From: Mycolicibacterium gadium
GTDB taxonomy: Bacteria > Actinomycetota > Actinomycetes > Mycobacteriales > Mycobacteriaceae
Direction: 5' to 3'
Assembly: GCF_010728925.1 (NCBI RefSeq)
Contig: NZ_AP022608.1
Coordinates: 5,828,001-5,892,000, forward strand
Length of the DNA stretch: 64,000 nt
The notes below the pieces were generated by a model that saw only the letters and a program-made list of their open reading frames with translations, made no database searches and was not told the DNA's origin. Shown here one piece after another: positions 1 to 10,051 of the stretch; the first letter of the stretch is position 1; each line of letters begins with the position of its first letter. The translations under genes were made by a program, and so were the position numbers.

Positions 1-739
<739 letters not shown>

Positions 740-744
740 ATACG

Positions 745-2742
745 ATGCCTGCCAAAGAATTAGCTACAGTCCTCATCGCCAACCGCGGTGAGATCGCCGT
801 CCGCGTGATCCGCACACTGCGAGCGATGGGAATCCGTTCGGTCGCGGTGTTCAGTGACGCCGACGCCGGCGCCCGTCACGTCGCCGAAGCCGATGTGGCC
901 GTGAACATCGGGCCTGCCGCCGCCCGGGAGAGCTATCTCGACATCGACGCGGTGGTCGCGGCGGCCCGGCGCACCGGGGCGCAGGCGGTGCACCCGGGTT
1001 ACGGGTTTCTCTCGGAGAACGCACAATTCGCTGCTGCCCTGCAATCCGCGGGTATCGTGTTCATCGGCCCACCCGTCGGGGCGATCGAGACGATGGGCGA
1101 CAAGATCGCCGCCAAGGCCGCGGTATCGGCATTCGGTGTGCCCGTCGTTCCCGGTGTGTCACGGCCCGGCCTCACCGACGCAGACCTGATCGCCGGTGCC
1201 GACGAGGTCGGATACCCGGTCCTGGTGAAGCCGTCCGCGGGCGGCGGCGGCAAAGGCATGCGGGTCGTGCGTGAACCGACGGAATTGGCGGCCGCGCTGA
1301 CCAGCGCGCGCCGCGAGGCCGCGTCGGCCTTCGGTGACGACACCCTGTTCCTCGAGCGGTTTGTGTTGAACCCGAGGCACATCGAGGTGCAGGTGCTCGC
1401 CGACGGCTTCGGCAATGTGGTGCATCTGGGTGAACGCGAATGCAGCCTGCAACGCCGCCATCAGAAGGTGATCGAAGAGGCGCCTTCGCCACTTCTGGAT
1501 GCGGTCACTCGCGCCCGCATCGGCGCCGCGGCCTGCGATACGGCCCGCAGCGTGCAATACACCGGCGCGGGCACCGTCGAGTTCATCGTGTCCGCCGACC
1601 GGCCGGACGAGTTCTTCTTCATGGAGATGAACACCCGGCTGCAGGTCGAGCACCCGGTGACCGAAATGGTCACCGGCGTCGACCTCGTCGAACAACAGGT
1701 GCTCATCGCCGCGGGGCACAAGCTGCCGTTCAGCCAGGACGACATCACTTTGACCGGGCACGCCATCGAGGCGCGCGTGTACGCCGAGGACCCCGGCCGT
1801 GGCTTCCTGCCGACCGGCGGCACCGTGCTGGGTGTTGCCGAGCCCGGTGGCCGCGGGGTGCGCGTCGACTCCGGGCTGAAAACCGGCACCGTGATCGGTA
1901 GCGACTACGACCCGATGCTGTCGAAGGTCATCGCGCACGCCGAGAACCGTGCCGGTGCCATTCGCGCCCTCGATACGGCCCTGTCGCAGACCGCTGTCCT
2001 CGGTGTCGTCACGAACATCGAGTTTTTGCGTTTTCTGCTGGCTGATCCAGACGTCGTCGCCGGGGACCTCGACACCGGTCTGCTCGACCGCCGTATGCCG
2101 GACTTCGAGTCCGCGGAGCCGAGTGACCGTGAGTTGATCGCCGCGGCCGCCCACAAGTGGCTGCGCGCCTGGCCCGACCCGGTCACCGACCTGTGGGCGG
2201 TGCCGTCGGGATGGCGGCTTGGAGAGCCCGCGCCGACGGTGCTTCGCCTGCATTGCGGTGACCGCACCGATCACGTCTACCTGACCGGGATCCCGGCGAA
2301 CGCGACCGCGGTTGTCGAGGACGGTGAATCTCACGTGCTGTCAGCGTCTCTCGACCGCGACGTGCTCACGATTACCCTGGATGGGCTGCGAACCGACTAC
2401 ATGGTCGCGGCCGTCGACGGGCGGACCTGGCTGTCCGGCCACGGGCACACCGCCGTCGTCGACGAGGTTCGGGAAGCACCCGTGCGTCCGGACGACGAAC
2501 TGGGCGGCGACGCCGAGCTGACCAGCCCAATGCCGGGGTCGGTTGTCGCCGTGGGTGTTTCCGCCGGTGACGCGGTCGAGGCCGGAACCGTCGTAGTGAC
2601 CGTCGAGGCCATGAAGATGGAACACGCACTGACCGCCCCGGTCGCAGGTGTGGTCGAGCTACTCGTGGCCGTCGGCGACCAAGTCAAGGTGGGTCAGACG
2701 TTGGCCCGGATCACCGCTAGTGAGAAAGCAGAACAGGCATGA
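745..2742 (+). CDS. accA1: Acyl-CoA carboxylase alpha subunit (biotin carboxylase plus biotin carrier)
   Basis: A 665-residue protein that carboxylates its own biotin with ATP and bicarbonate. The N-terminal biotin carboxylase part starts with [16 protein letters not shown]; the ATP-grasp loop reads [12 protein letters not shown] and the [14 protein letters not shown] motif follows. The C-terminal carrier domain holds the biotinylation motif VEAMKMEH, with the modified Lys at about residue 624. I chose ATG 745, just after the accD1 stop, over upstream in-frame codons that overlap accD1. The stop overlaps the fadE19 start (ATGA), indicating one operon. Length is usual for actinobacterial AccA1. 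Confidence 0.95.
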   Translation: MPAKELATVLIANRGEIAVRVIRTLRAMGIRSVAVFSDADAGARHVAEADVAVNIGPAAARESYLDIDAVVAAARRTGAQAVHPGYGFLSENAQFAAALQSAGIVFIGPPVGAIETMGDKIAAKAAVSAFGVPVVPGVSRPGLTDADLIAGADEVGYPVLVKPSAGGGGKGMRVVREPTELAAALTSARREAASAFGDDTLFLERFVLNPRHIEVQVLADGFGNVVHLGERECSLQRRHQKVIEEAPSPLLDAVTRARIGAAACDTARSVQYTGAGTVEFIVSADRPDEFFFMEMNTRLQVEHPVTEMVTGVDLVEQQVLIAAGHKLPFSQDDITLTGHAIEARVYAEDPGRGFLPTGGTVLGVAEPGGRGVRVDSGLKTGTVIGSDYDPMLSKVIAHAENRAGAIRALDTALSQTAVLGVVTNIEFLRFLLADPDVVAGDLDTGLLDRRMPDFESAEPSDRELIAAAAHKWLRAWPDPVTDLWAVPSGWRLGEPAPTVLRLHCGDRTDHVYLTGIPANATAVVEDGESHVLSASLDRDVLTITLDGLRTDYMVAAVDGRTWLSGHGHTAVVDEVREAPVRPDDELGGDAELTSPMPGSVVAVGVSAGDAVEAGTVVVTVEAMKMEHALTAPVAGVVELLVAVGDQVKVGQTLARITASEKAEQA

Positions 2743-3899
2743 GCGATTTTCTGGCGACGGGCATGCTGCCCGATCACTATGAGCAGCTGGCCAAGACGGT
2801 CCGCGACTTCGCGCAGAGCGTGGTGGCGCCCGTCGCCGCCAAACACGATGAAGAGCACTCGTTTCCGTACCAAGTCGTCGCCGGCATGGCCGATATGGGG
2901 TTGTTCGGCCTGCCGTTCCCCGAGGAATACGGCGGCATGGGCGGTGACTACTTCGCGCTCTGCCTGGCGCTGGAGGAACTCGGCAAGGTCGATCAGAGCG
3001 TGGCCGTCACGCTGGAGGCCGGAGTTTCGCTGGGCGCCATGCCGGTGTACCGCTTTGGCAACGAGGAGCAGAAGCAGCAGTGGCTGCCGTTGCTGGCGAG
3101 CGGCAAGGCGCTCGGTGCGTTCGGCCTGACCGAGGCCGGTGGCGGCACCGATGCGGGCGCGACGAAGACCACGGCCAAGCTCGACGACGGGCACTGGATA
3201 ATCAACGGCTCCAAGCAGTTCATCACCAACTCGGGGACCGACATCACCAAGCTCGTCACCGTCACGGCGGTCACGGGGCAAACGGACCGTAGGAAAGAGA
3301 TCTCGTCGATCCTGGTGCCCGTGCCGACACCGGGTTTCACCGCAGAGCCGGCGTACAACAAGGTCGGATGGAATGCGTCCGACACCCACCCGCTGAGTTT
3401 CGACGACGTGCGGGTACCGCAGGAGAACCTGCTCGGTGAGCGGGGCCGCGGTTACGCCAACTTCCTGCGCATCCTCGACGAGGGCCGCATCGCCATCGCC
3501 GCGTTGTCGGTCGGCGCCGCGCAGGGTTGCGTCGACGAATGCGTGAAGTACGCCAAGGAGCGGGAGGCGTTCGGTCAGAAGATCGGCGCCCACCAGGCAA
3601 TCGCGTTCAAGATTGCTCGCATGGAGGCGCGTGCACACTCCGCCCGAACTGCGTACTACGACGCGGCGGCCTTGATGTTGGCTGGCAAGCCGTTCAAGAA
3701 GGCCGCGGCAATCGCCAAGCTGGTGGCCAGCGAGGCGGCCATGGACAACTCCCGCGATGCCACGCAGGTGTTCGGCGGCTACGGCTTCATGAACGAGTAT
3801 GCGGTCGCACGTCACTACCGCGACAGTAAGATCCTCGAAATCGGCGAGGGCACAACGGAGGTGCAGCTTATGCTGATCGCACGCGAGGCCGGCCTGTGA
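2739..3899 (+). CDS. fadE19: Acyl-CoA dehydrogenase, isovaleryl-CoA dehydrogenase-like
   Basis: A 386-residue FAD-dependent acyl-CoA dehydrogenase that introduces the alpha-beta double bond. The family signatures are visible: [15 protein letters not shown] (FAD-binding segment), [17 protein letters not shown], the REAFGQKIG motif and the C-terminal [12 protein letters not shown] with [16 protein letters not shown], which in isovaleryl/short-branched-chain dehydrogenases closes the active site. It sits between the methylcrotonyl-CoA-type carboxylase and the MaoC hydratase, with 4-base overlaps on both sides. This supports a role converting isovaleryl-CoA to 3-methylcrotonyl-CoA. The exact chain-length preference cannot be read from sequence. 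Confidence 0.93.
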   Translation: MSDFLATGMLPDHYEQLAKTVRDFAQSVVAPVAAKHDEEHSFPYQVVAGMADMGLFGLPFPEEYGGMGGDYFALCLALEELGKVDQSVAVTLEAGVSLGAMPVYRFGNEEQKQQWLPLLASGKALGAFGLTEAGGGTDAGATKTTAKLDDGHWIINGSKQFITNSGTDITKLVTVTAVTGQTDRRKEISSILVPVPTPGFTAEPAYNKVGWNASDTHPLSFDDVRVPQENLLGERGRGYANFLRILDEGRIAIAALSVGAAQGCVDECVKYAKEREAFGQKIGAHQAIAFKIARMEARAHSARTAYYDAAALMLAGKPFKKAAAIAKLVASEAAMDNSRDATQVFGGYGFMNEYAVARHYRDSKILEIGEGTTEVQLMLIAREAGL

Positions 3900-4396
3900 G
3901 TGGACGAGAAGAGTCCAAGAAAGTCATTGTCCAGCGCGGTCTGTGGTTCGAGGAGTTCGAAACCGATGTGCTGTACCAGCACCGGCCGGGGAGGACCATC
4001 ACCGAGGCGGACAACGTCCTGTTCACCACGCTGACGATGAACACCCAGGCGCTGCACCTGGATGCTGCGTTCTCCGATGCGCTGCCTCCGTTCAACCAGC
4101 GGTTGGTCAACTCGATGTTCACGCTGTCGACTCTGGTCGGGTTGTCGGTGGCGCAGCTGACGCAGGGCACGATCGTCGGAAACCTCGGCTTCGGTGAAGT
4201 CGCGTTCCCGAAGCCGCTGTTCCACGGCGACACGCTGTACGCCGAGACCGAGATCACCGAGAAGCGCGAATCGAAGAGCAGGCCGGGGGAGGGCATCGTC
4301 ACCTTCTCCCACGTCGGCCGCAATCAGCACGGCGACATCGTGGCGACCGCGTCCCGCAAGACCATGGTGCGCAAGCGGCCCGAGGGAGCAGCCTGA
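3896..4396 (+). CDS. MaoC-like (R)-specific enoyl-CoA hydratase
   Basis: A 166-residue hot-dog-fold protein of the MaoC dehydratase family, translated from GTG 3896 overlapping the fadE19 stop. The opening stretch WFEEFETDVLYQHRPGRTIT and the later NTQALHLDAAFS are typical of the R-hydratase 2 signature with its catalytic Asp/His neighbourhood. It corresponds to Rv2499c by synteny. In the leucine route it would hydrate 3-methylglutaconyl-CoA to (R)-HMG-CoA for the lyase encoded next. The stop overlaps the next start by one base. Family is firm; the reaction is inferred from operon context and published work on the Rv2498c/Rv2499c pair. Confidence 0.88.
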   Translation: MSGREESKKVIVQRGLWFEEFETDVLYQHRPGRTITEADNVLFTTLTMNTQALHLDAAFSDALPPFNQRLVNSMFTLSTLVGLSVAQLTQGTIVGNLGFGEVAFPKPLFHGDTLYAETEITEKRESKSRPGEGIVTFSHVGRNQHGDIVATASRKTMVRKRPEGAA

Positions 4397-5214
4397 TGTC
4401 GTTGGGCAACAACGGGCCGGGCTGGCTGTTCTGTCCGGCCGATCGACCCGAACGATTCGAGAAGGCAGTCGCCGCAGCCGATGTCGTGATCCTCGACCTC
4501 GAGGACGGGGTTGCCGCCAAGGATCGCGAAGCCGCGCGCCAGGCGCTGATCGACACCCCGCTGGATCCGGCGCGCACGGTGGTCCGGATCAACCCGAGCG
4601 CGACGCCGGACCATCAACTCGACCTCGATGCATTGGCACGCACCGACTACACGGTCGTGATGCTGGCGAAAACCGAATCACCCCGCCAGGTCCGCGATCT
4701 GGCGCCGCGTGAGGTGGTTGTGCTGATCGAGACGCCGCTGGGGGCAATCGAAGTCAACGAGCTGGCCCGCATGGAGAATGCGTTCGCCGTGATGTGGGGT
4801 GCCGAGGATCTTTTCGCGGCCACCGGCGGTACCGCCAATCGCTGGCCCGACGGCAGCTACCGCGATGTGGCGAAGCATGTGCGGTCGCAGAGCCTGCTGG
4901 CGGCCAAGGCGTTCGGAAAGCTGGCGTTGGACTCGGTGTATCTCGACATCAAGAATCTCGACGGGTTGCGCGCCGAGAGCGACGATGCTGTCGCCGTCGG
5001 ATTCGACGCCAAGGTCGCCATCCATCCGTCCCAGGTCGCGGTGATCCGGTCCGCGTACGCGCCGACCGACGAACAGGTCGACTGGGCGCGTCGGGTGCTC
5101 GAGGCGGCGAACTCGCAGCGCGGTGTCTTCCAGTTCGACGGCCAGATGGTCGACATGCCGGTGTTACGGCGGGCCGAACGCATCATGGCCCTCGTTCCGG
5201 ACAATCCCGCCTAA
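4396..5214 (+). CDS. citE: CitE-like beta-hydroxyacyl-CoA lyase
   Basis: A 272-residue TIM-barrel enzyme of the HpcH/HpaI (CitE) family. The metal-binding and acyl-CoA segments are visible: DLEDGVAAKDREAARQ near the N terminus, ETPLGAIEVNELA in the middle, MWGAEDLFAATGG, and KVAIHPSQV near the end. It matches Rv2498c by position and length; that protein is known to cleave (R)-HMG-CoA and itamalyl-CoA rather than free citrate. It is the last gene of the accD1-accA1-fadE19-maoC unit before a 235-base gap. Its last residues (PVLRRAERI) are echoed by a short frame in that gap. Confidence 0.9.
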   Translation: MSLGNNGPGWLFCPADRPERFEKAVAAADVVILDLEDGVAAKDREAARQALIDTPLDPARTVVRINPSATPDHQLDLDALARTDYTVVMLAKTESPRQVRDLAPREVVVLIETPLGAIEVNELARMENAFAVMWGAEDLFAATGGTANRWPDGSYRDVAKHVRSQSLLAAKAFGKLALDSVYLDIKNLDGLRAESDDAVAVGFDAKVAIHPSQVAVIRSAYAPTDEQVDWARRVLEAANSQRGVFQFDGQMVDMPVLRRAERIMALVPDNPA

Positions 5215-5234
5215 GCGCAGGCGACACGTCCCCG

Positions 5235-5248
5235 CTCCCGATCGGGAG
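5235..5248. repeat. 14-bp perfect palindrome after the citE-like gene
   Basis: The sequence CTCCCGATCGGGAG is self-complementary and lies 21 bases past the lyase stop. It could form a short GC-rich hairpin, but no T-tract follows, so a role as terminator or protein-binding site is open. The rest of the 5215-5449 gap holds a CATAAT element at 5275-5280 and a short open frame. Confidence 0.4.
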
Positions 5249-5278
5249 GGCAGGGTTCTGATCCGCGGCGAGCGCATA

Positions 5279-5413
5279 ATGGTAAATGCCCCAGTACTGC
5301 GGCGAGCAGAGCGCATCGTTTTCGTTGGCTCCACACCCCGGCAGCCAGCGGTCGAACCCCCCACCAGGGGTTCTGCTCCGATCGTCTCCGTGCTGAGCAC
5401 CTCAGTCGCCTGA
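5279..5413 (+). CDS. Candidate 44-codon upstream ORF before bkdA
   Basis: An ATG frame running to TGA at 5411-5413 in the gap between the lyase gene and bkdA. Its residues 5-13 read PVLRRAERI, the same nine residues found near the C terminus of the lyase upstream, although six of nine codons differ and every difference is synonymous. No strong ribosome-binding site precedes it; the CATAAT hexamer overlaps its start codon, so it may also be promoter DNA. It ends 36 bases before bkdA and could be a leader peptide or a decayed duplicate. Function unknown. Confidence 0.3.
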   Translation: MVNAPVLRRAERIVFVGSTPRQPAVEPPTRGSAPIVSVLSTSVA

Positions 5414-5449
5414 CGGCGCGACCCGCCGTCAGTGACCCTAGGAGGCGGT

Positions 5450-6559
5450 ATGGCAGGGATCGACGCGACCCCGCGGACGCACACGTCACGACTTGGCGTC
5501 GAGCTGGACCCGATACAGCTGGTGGCTCCCGACGGGACGCCCACTGCCGAGTCCCGATACCGAAGAGACCTCCCGCCCGAGACCCAGGCCTGGCTCTACG
5601 AGTCGATGGTCGTCACCCGCGAACTGGACACCGAGTTCGTCAACCTGCAGCGACAGGGTGAGCTGGCACTGTTTGCATCCTGCCGCGGTCAGGAGGCCGC
5701 GCAGATCGGAACCGCAGCCTGCCTGCCCAAGACCGACTGGCTGTTCCCGCAGTACCGAGAGATCGGCGCGTTTCTGCTGCGCGGACTCACACCGGCGCAG
5801 ATGGGAGCGGTCTGGCGCGGCAAATGGCACGGGGGGCTCGGGTTCACCGAGAAGTGCGTCGCGCCGATCTCGATCCCGATCGGAACCCAGGGTCTGCATG
5901 CGGTCGGCGCGGCGATGGCGGCGCAACGGCTGGGCGAGGATTCGGTGACCTTGACGTTCATGGGCGACGGCGCCACCAGCGAAGGCGACGCGCACGAGGC
6001 GCTGAACTTCGCGGCGGTGTTCAACGCGCCATGCATCTTCGTTGTGCAGAACAACCACTGGGCGATCTCGGTCCCGGTCCACCGGCAGCAGGCCGGACCG
6101 TCCATCGCCCACCGCGCCATCGGCTACGGGATGCCCGGAGTTCGGGTCGACGGCAACGACGTGCTGGCCTGTTACGCCGTGGCGGCCGAGGCCGCCAAAC
6201 GCGCCAGGGGCGGTGGCGGCCCGACGCTAATCGAGGCGATCACCTATCGGATGGGTCCGCACACCACCTCCGACGACCCCACCCGTTACCGGTCCGACGA
6301 GGAACTCGATTACTGGGCGGCGCGCGACCCGATTCAGCGCTACCGGACGTACCTGCAGTCGGTAGGTGTGTGGAGCGAGCGGCTCGAGGAGCGGGTTGCC
6401 GCCAAATCGAAGCGATTACGCGCCGAGCTGCGGGAGTCGATCGTCGACGCCGACGATTTCGACATCACCGACGTGTTCGACACCGTCTACCACGACATCA
6501 CCCCGGACCTGCTGGCGCAGCGAGAACAGGTGCTGGCGGAGATCGCGAAGGAGGCCTGA
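5450..6559 (+). CDS. bkdA: Branched-chain alpha-keto acid dehydrogenase E1 alpha
   Basis: The 369-residue alpha chain of the thiamine-diphosphate E1 component that decarboxylates branched 2-oxo acids from Val, Leu and Ile. The ThDP-binding motif is clear: GDGATSEGDAHEALNF followed by VVQNNHWAISVP. AGGAGG at 5440-5445 fixes ATG 5450 as start, four bases downstream, rather than the GTG at 5432. The stop is followed one base later by bkdB, and bkdC overlaps bkdB, so the three form an operon. The equivalent M. tuberculosis gene is bkdA (Rv2497c, formerly pdhA). Confidence 0.95.
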   Translation: MAGIDATPRTHTSRLGVELDPIQLVAPDGTPTAESRYRRDLPPETQAWLYESMVVTRELDTEFVNLQRQGELALFASCRGQEAAQIGTAACLPKTDWLFPQYREIGAFLLRGLTPAQMGAVWRGKWHGGLGFTEKCVAPISIPIGTQGLHAVGAAMAAQRLGEDSVTLTFMGDGATSEGDAHEALNFAAVFNAPCIFVVQNNHWAISVPVHRQQAGPSIAHRAIGYGMPGVRVDGNDVLACYAVAAEAAKRARGGGGPTLIEAITYRMGPHTTSDDPTRYRSDEELDYWAARDPIQRYRTYLQSVGVWSERLEERVAAKSKRLRAELRESIVDADDFDITDVFDTVYHDITPDLLAQREQVLAEIAKEA

Positions 6560-6560
6560 C

Positions 6561-7649
6561 ATGACTCAGATCATCGAGCGGCCGACGTTCCACGGGGACG
6601 ACGAACCGCGCCGACCGTTGGGGGCACCTCCCACCCGAAGGGTAGGGGGACTGACCACCGTGCCGGACGCCCCGACGCTGACCATGGCCCAAGCGATCAA
6701 CCGCGCCCTGCACGACGCGATGGCGACCGATGAGCGTGTGCTCGTGTTCGGCGAAGATGTCGCCACCCTCGGCGGTGTCTTCCGGGTCACCGAGGGACTC
6801 ACTGAAACCTTCGGTGAGCAAAGGTGTTTCGACACTCCGCTGGCGGAGTCGGCGATCATCGGCATCGCGATCGGCATGGCGATCCGCGGCTTGGTACCCG
6901 TTCCGGAGATTCAATTCGACGGGTTCGCCGCGCCGGCGTTCGACCAGATCGTCAGCCATCTCGCGAAGTACCGGATGCGAACCCGCGGTGACATCGAGAT
7001 GCCGGTGACCATCCGGATCCCGTCGTTCGGCGGGATCGGGGCCGTCGAACACCATTCGGAGTCGACCGAGAGCTACTGGTTGCACACCGCGGGTTTGAAG
7101 GTGGTGGTGCCATCGACCCCGACCGACGCGTACTGGCTGCTGCGACAGTCGATCACGTGCCGCGATCCGATCGTCTTCCTCGAACCCAAACGCCGGTACT
7201 GGTCACGTGAGCCCGTCGACACCGTCACCCCGGGCCTGCCGATCGGGCGTGCGGCGATCCGGCGTAGCGGAGACGATGTCACGGTGGTGACCTATGGACC
7301 CCTGGTCGCCACGGCCGTCAGCGCCGCCGAACTGGCGGCGCAGCACCATGGTTGGAGCATCGAGGTCGTCGACCTGCGGTCGCTGAACCCGCTGGACTTC
7401 GATTCGGTCGCCGAATCGGTGCGGCGCACCGGTCGCGCTGTCGTCATGCACGAGGGGCCGCGGACGCTGGGCTTCGGTGCCGAACTCGCGGCGCGCATCC
7501 AGGAGGAGTTGTTCTACGACCTCGAGGCACCGGTCTTGCGCGCGACCGGATTCGACACCCCGTTCCCGCCCGCCCGGCTGGAGAAGCTGTGGCTACCGGG
7601 CGTCGACCGGCTGCTGGATTGCGTCGAGCGGACGCTGGAGGCGCCATGA
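6561..7649 (+). CDS. bkdB: Branched-chain alpha-keto acid dehydrogenase E1 beta
   Basis: The 362-residue beta chain of E1, with a pyrimidine-binding transketolase domain ([38 protein letters not shown]) and a C-terminal transketolase domain ([11 protein letters not shown]). ATG 6561 begins one base after the bkdA stop. The enzyme pairs with BkdA and passes the acyl group to BkdC. Oddity: residues about 20-31 ([11 protein letters not shown]) precede the conserved start of the domain and are encoded by a GC-rich imperfect hairpin that looks like a short inserted repeat; most relatives I recall have a shorter, different N terminus. Confidence 0.94.
   Translation: MTQIIERPTFHGDDEPRRPLGAPPTRRVGGLTTVPDAPTLTMAQAINRALHDAMATDERVLVFGEDVATLGGVFRVTEGLTETFGEQRCFDTPLAESAIIGIAIGMAIRGLVPVPEIQFDGFAAPAFDQIVSHLAKYRMRTRGDIEMPVTIRIPSFGGIGAVEHHSESTESYWLHTAGLKVVVPSTPTDAYWLLRQSITCRDPIVFLEPKRRYWSREPVDTVTPGLPIGRAAIRRSGDDVTVVTYGPLVATAVSAAELAAQHHGWSIEVVDLRSLNPLDFDSVAESVRRTGRAVVMHEGPRTLGFGAELAARIQEELFYDLEAPVLRATGFDTPFPPARLEKLWLPGVDRLLDCVERTLEAP
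6618..6652. repeat. GC-rich hairpin repeat inside the 5' end of bkdB
   Basis: The DNA reads TTGGGGGCACCTCCC, then ACCC-GAA-GGGT, then AGGGGGAC. The ACCC/GGGT arms pair around GAA and the outer CCTCCC/GGGGG arms extend the stem after a bulge. From memory, similar GGGGGCACCTCCC elements occur scattered in mycobacterial genomes and sometimes add a GAPP-type peptide to proteins in frame. I see one copy in this window. Confidence 0.45.
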
Positions 7650-8830
7650 CTCCCCAGGTGCGGGACTTCCTCGTTCCTGATCTCGGTGAGGGGCTGGAGG
7701 ACGCGACGATCACGAGCTGGAGCGTCGCGGTCGGCGACACCGTCGAGCTCAACCAGACGCTGTGCACGGTCGAGACCAACAAGGCCGAGGTGGAGATCCC
7801 GAGTCCGTTCGCCGGGCGGATCACCGAGCTCGGCGGCGGCGAGGGTGAAACGCTGGATGTCGGTGCGGTGCTAGTCCGTATCGAGACGGATACGCCGACG
7901 GTTGTGGAGACCAAGCGTAAACCTGTCCTTGTCGGCTACGGCGCCGACGACGAGATGGACGAAACAAGGCGAACCCCGCCGTCCACGTCGACCCGACCAC
8001 GCGCGAAGCCTCCGGCGCGAAAATTGGCATCGGAGCTGAACGTCGACCTCAACGCGCTGGTGGGCTCGGGCGCCGACGGTGTCATCACCCGCGAGGACGT
8101 CTTGGCGTCGGCGGGCCGGTCCGCACCGAGCCCCGACATGGTGGCGGTGCGTGGTGTGCGGGCGGAGATGGCCCATCGAATGTCGCTGTCGCGCAGGGAG
8201 ATACCCGATGCTCATGCCAGCGTACAGGTCGACGGGACGAACCTGGTGCGGCTGCGCGACCGGATGTGTGACCAGTTGGGTGACGACGTGCCGATCACAC
8301 CGTTCGTACTCACGTTGCGGCTGTTGACGATTGCGCTCACCCACCACCAGAACCTCAACGCGACATGGGTGGATACCACCGAAGGTCCGCAGATCCATCT
8401 GCATTCCGCGGTGCATCTGGGATTCGGTGTCGCGGCACCGCGCGGCCTGCTGGTGCCCGTCGTCAAGGACGCCCAGGACAAGACGACCCGCGAGCTCGCC
8501 GACGTGGTCGCCCGGCTGATTCGGGACGCGCGGTCCGGCACGCTCATGCCGACCGAACTGCAGGGCTCGACGTTCACGGTGTCCAACTTCGGCGCGCTCG
8601 GGCTCGACGACGGCGTCCCGGTCATCAACTATCCGGAGGCGGCGATCCTCGGGATGGGCTCGCTGAAGCCGCGCCCCGTAGTCGTCGACGGAGAAGTCAT
8701 GGCGCGCCCGACGATGTCGCTCACGTGCGCGTTTGACCATCGCATCATCGATGGCGCGCAGGCCGCCGCATTCTTGGCCGAATTGCGCGGCCTCATCGAG
8801 GCGCCCGAGCTGGCGCTGCTGGACCTCTAG
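7646..8830 (+). CDS. bkdC: Branched-chain alpha-keto acid dehydrogenase E2 (dihydrolipoyl acyltransferase)
   Basis: A 394-residue E2 protein. Domain order: N-terminal lipoyl domain (about residues 5-80, with the lipoylated Lys in [12 protein letters not shown]), a linker, an E3-binding peripheral subunit domain ([18 protein letters not shown], then [10 protein letters not shown]), and a catalytic acyltransferase domain ending with the active-site motif [12 protein letters not shown]. It transfers the branched acyl group to CoA. ATG 7646 overlaps the bkdB stop. No E3 (dihydrolipoamide dehydrogenase) gene lies here, as is usual in mycobacteria, where Lpd is encoded elsewhere and shared. Confidence 0.95.
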   Translation: MTPQVRDFLVPDLGEGLEDATITSWSVAVGDTVELNQTLCTVETNKAEVEIPSPFAGRITELGGGEGETLDVGAVLVRIETDTPTVVETKRKPVLVGYGADDEMDETRRTPPSTSTRPRAKPPARKLASELNVDLNALVGSGADGVITREDVLASAGRSAPSPDMVAVRGVRAEMAHRMSLSRREIPDAHASVQVDGTNLVRLRDRMCDQLGDDVPITPFVLTLRLLTIALTHHQNLNATWVDTTEGPQIHLHSAVHLGFGVAAPRGLLVPVVKDAQDKTTRELADVVARLIRDARSGTLMPTELQGSTFTVSNFGALGLDDGVPVINYPEAAILGMGSLKPRPVVVDGEVMARPTMSLTCAFDHRIIDGAQAAAFLAELRGLIEAPELALLDL

Positions 8831-8831
8831 C

Positions 8832-9584
8832 TCACCGGCGCTTGGCGGCGTCGAGTCGGCGCGCGAACTCCGGTGATTCGATGGACGTCGCCTGCGGGCC
8901 CAACTCCGTGTCCACCGCGATGCGGTGCTGGTCGCTGTCGATGAATCCGGGGTTGGCGGTAGCGCGCATCGAGGCTTTGGTCGCGAGAACCACCTCGCGC
9001 GGCGCGGCGGCCGGTCCCGCGGCGAGTTCGCGCGCGGCGGCCACGGGGTCCTCGGCGACCTTGAGCGCGAGTCCGTGGCGCACTGCCGCCTCGGCGTCGA
9101 AGCTCATCCCGAACAGCAGCGACGCGCGGGCCACCTGCGGGCCGACCGCGCGCTGCAGCATCCACGTGGCACCGCCGCCGGGATGGATGCCCAGCTTCTG
9201 GAAGCGCGGATCGAAAAGCGCGTGGGGACCGGCGATGCGGACATCGGCGGCTAGTGCGAGGTTCAACCCGGCGCCGACAGCCGCGCCGTTGACGGCGGCG
9301 ATCGTCGGCAGCGTGCAGTTGGCTACCGCGAGGAATCCGTCGTAGATCACGCGCAGGCCGTCCTCGGTGGCCTCGCCGAGCGCGGTGAGATTCGCCCCGG
9401 CGCAGAACGCTTTCCCGGCGCCGGTGACGACCACCGCGTGCACTTCTTCGTTGGCTTCGGCGGCATCCACCGCGGCGCGCAACGCCGCTGAGATCTCGAA
9501 CGTGACCGCATTGCGGCGGTCGGGGTCATTGATGGTGATGACGGCGACGTGGTGGTCGACGTGAACCAGTACGAGATCAGACAC
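8832..9584 (-). CDS. echA14: Enoyl-CoA hydratase/isomerase family protein
   Basis: A 250-residue crotonase-fold protein translated from GTG 9584 ([12 protein letters not shown]). The oxyanion-hole segments [15 protein letters not shown] and [20 protein letters not shown] are conserved. The longer open frame reaching 10055 was rejected because it overlaps the next gene and lacks family similarity. It converges on bkdC, with one base between the two stops. By synteny it is echA14 (Rv2486). The substrate is not evident; its position beside the leucine/isoleucine block suggests a short-chain enoyl-CoA, but it is not in that operon. Confidence 0.88.
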   Translation of the reverse strand: MSDLVLVHVDHHVAVITINDPDRRNAVTFEISAALRAAVDAAEANEEVHAVVVTGAGKAFCAGANLTALGEATEDGLRVIYDGFLAVANCTLPTIAAVNGAAVGAGLNLALAADVRIAGPHALFDPRFQKLGIHPGGGATWMLQRAVGPQVARASLLFGMSFDAEAAVRHGLALKVAEDPVAAARELAAGPAAAPREVVLATKASMRATANPGFIDSDQHRIAVDTELGPQATSIESPEFARRLDAAKRR

Positions 9585-9622
9585 GCGGCTCAGCCTAGTG
9601 ACCGCGCACCGACCGCTGTGAG

Positions 9623-9991
9623 TCAGGCGATCGTCAGCGTGACGTTGTGCAGCGCTACCGCGACATCGGTGGGCAGGATGTCGACAAAGGTCGCGGCGTC
9701 GCGCTGGGCGGGGCCGGACGCGATGACGTTGCCCGGATAGCTGGGGCTGCACGGGAAGTTGTGGCAGCGGTACCAGAACCCTGGCGCACTTTGATACGGG
9801 AACATGCTTGGGGCCTGACTGACCCGGTAATGGCCCGGCGGGATGAACGCGGTCGCCCACCCGTCGCGCGGATTGGTGGTGACGTTGAAGACGCCGTTGC
9901 TGCCGTAGCTCGGTGGTCCGGCATCGGCAGGGACGGCCAGTGCCAGCGCCATCAGTGCGGTGCCCGCTGCCGCCGCGACCTTGGTCTTCAC
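9623..9991 (-). CDS. Small exported protein of unknown function
   Basis: A 122-residue protein from GTG 9991. An N-terminal signal peptide ([20 protein letters not shown] ending at ADA) predicts export. The mature part contains [11 protein letters not shown], two Cys in RCHNFPCSP that could form a disulphide, and a C-terminal [18 protein letters not shown]. It resembles small secreted mycobacterial proteins with a beta-rich fold, but I do not recognise a named family. The alternative start at 10048 would add 19 polar residues before the signal sequence and is less likely. Confidence 0.65.
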   Translation of the reverse strand: MKTKVAAAAGTALMALALAVPADAGPPSYGSNGVFNVTTNPRDGWATAFIPPGHYRVSQAPSMFPYQSAPGFWYRCHNFPCSPSYPGNVIASGPAQRDAATFVDILPTDVAVALHNVTLTIA

Positions 9992-10051
9992 GTCGTGGAG
10001 TGTATCCACAGCGTGGCCCAGCCGAGGCAGATCTCGCGACGACGGCACTCG

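Noticed and set aside
1159-2334. Long minus-strand frame opposite accA1
   Set aside because: Shadow of accA1, whose domain motifs are intact across the region.
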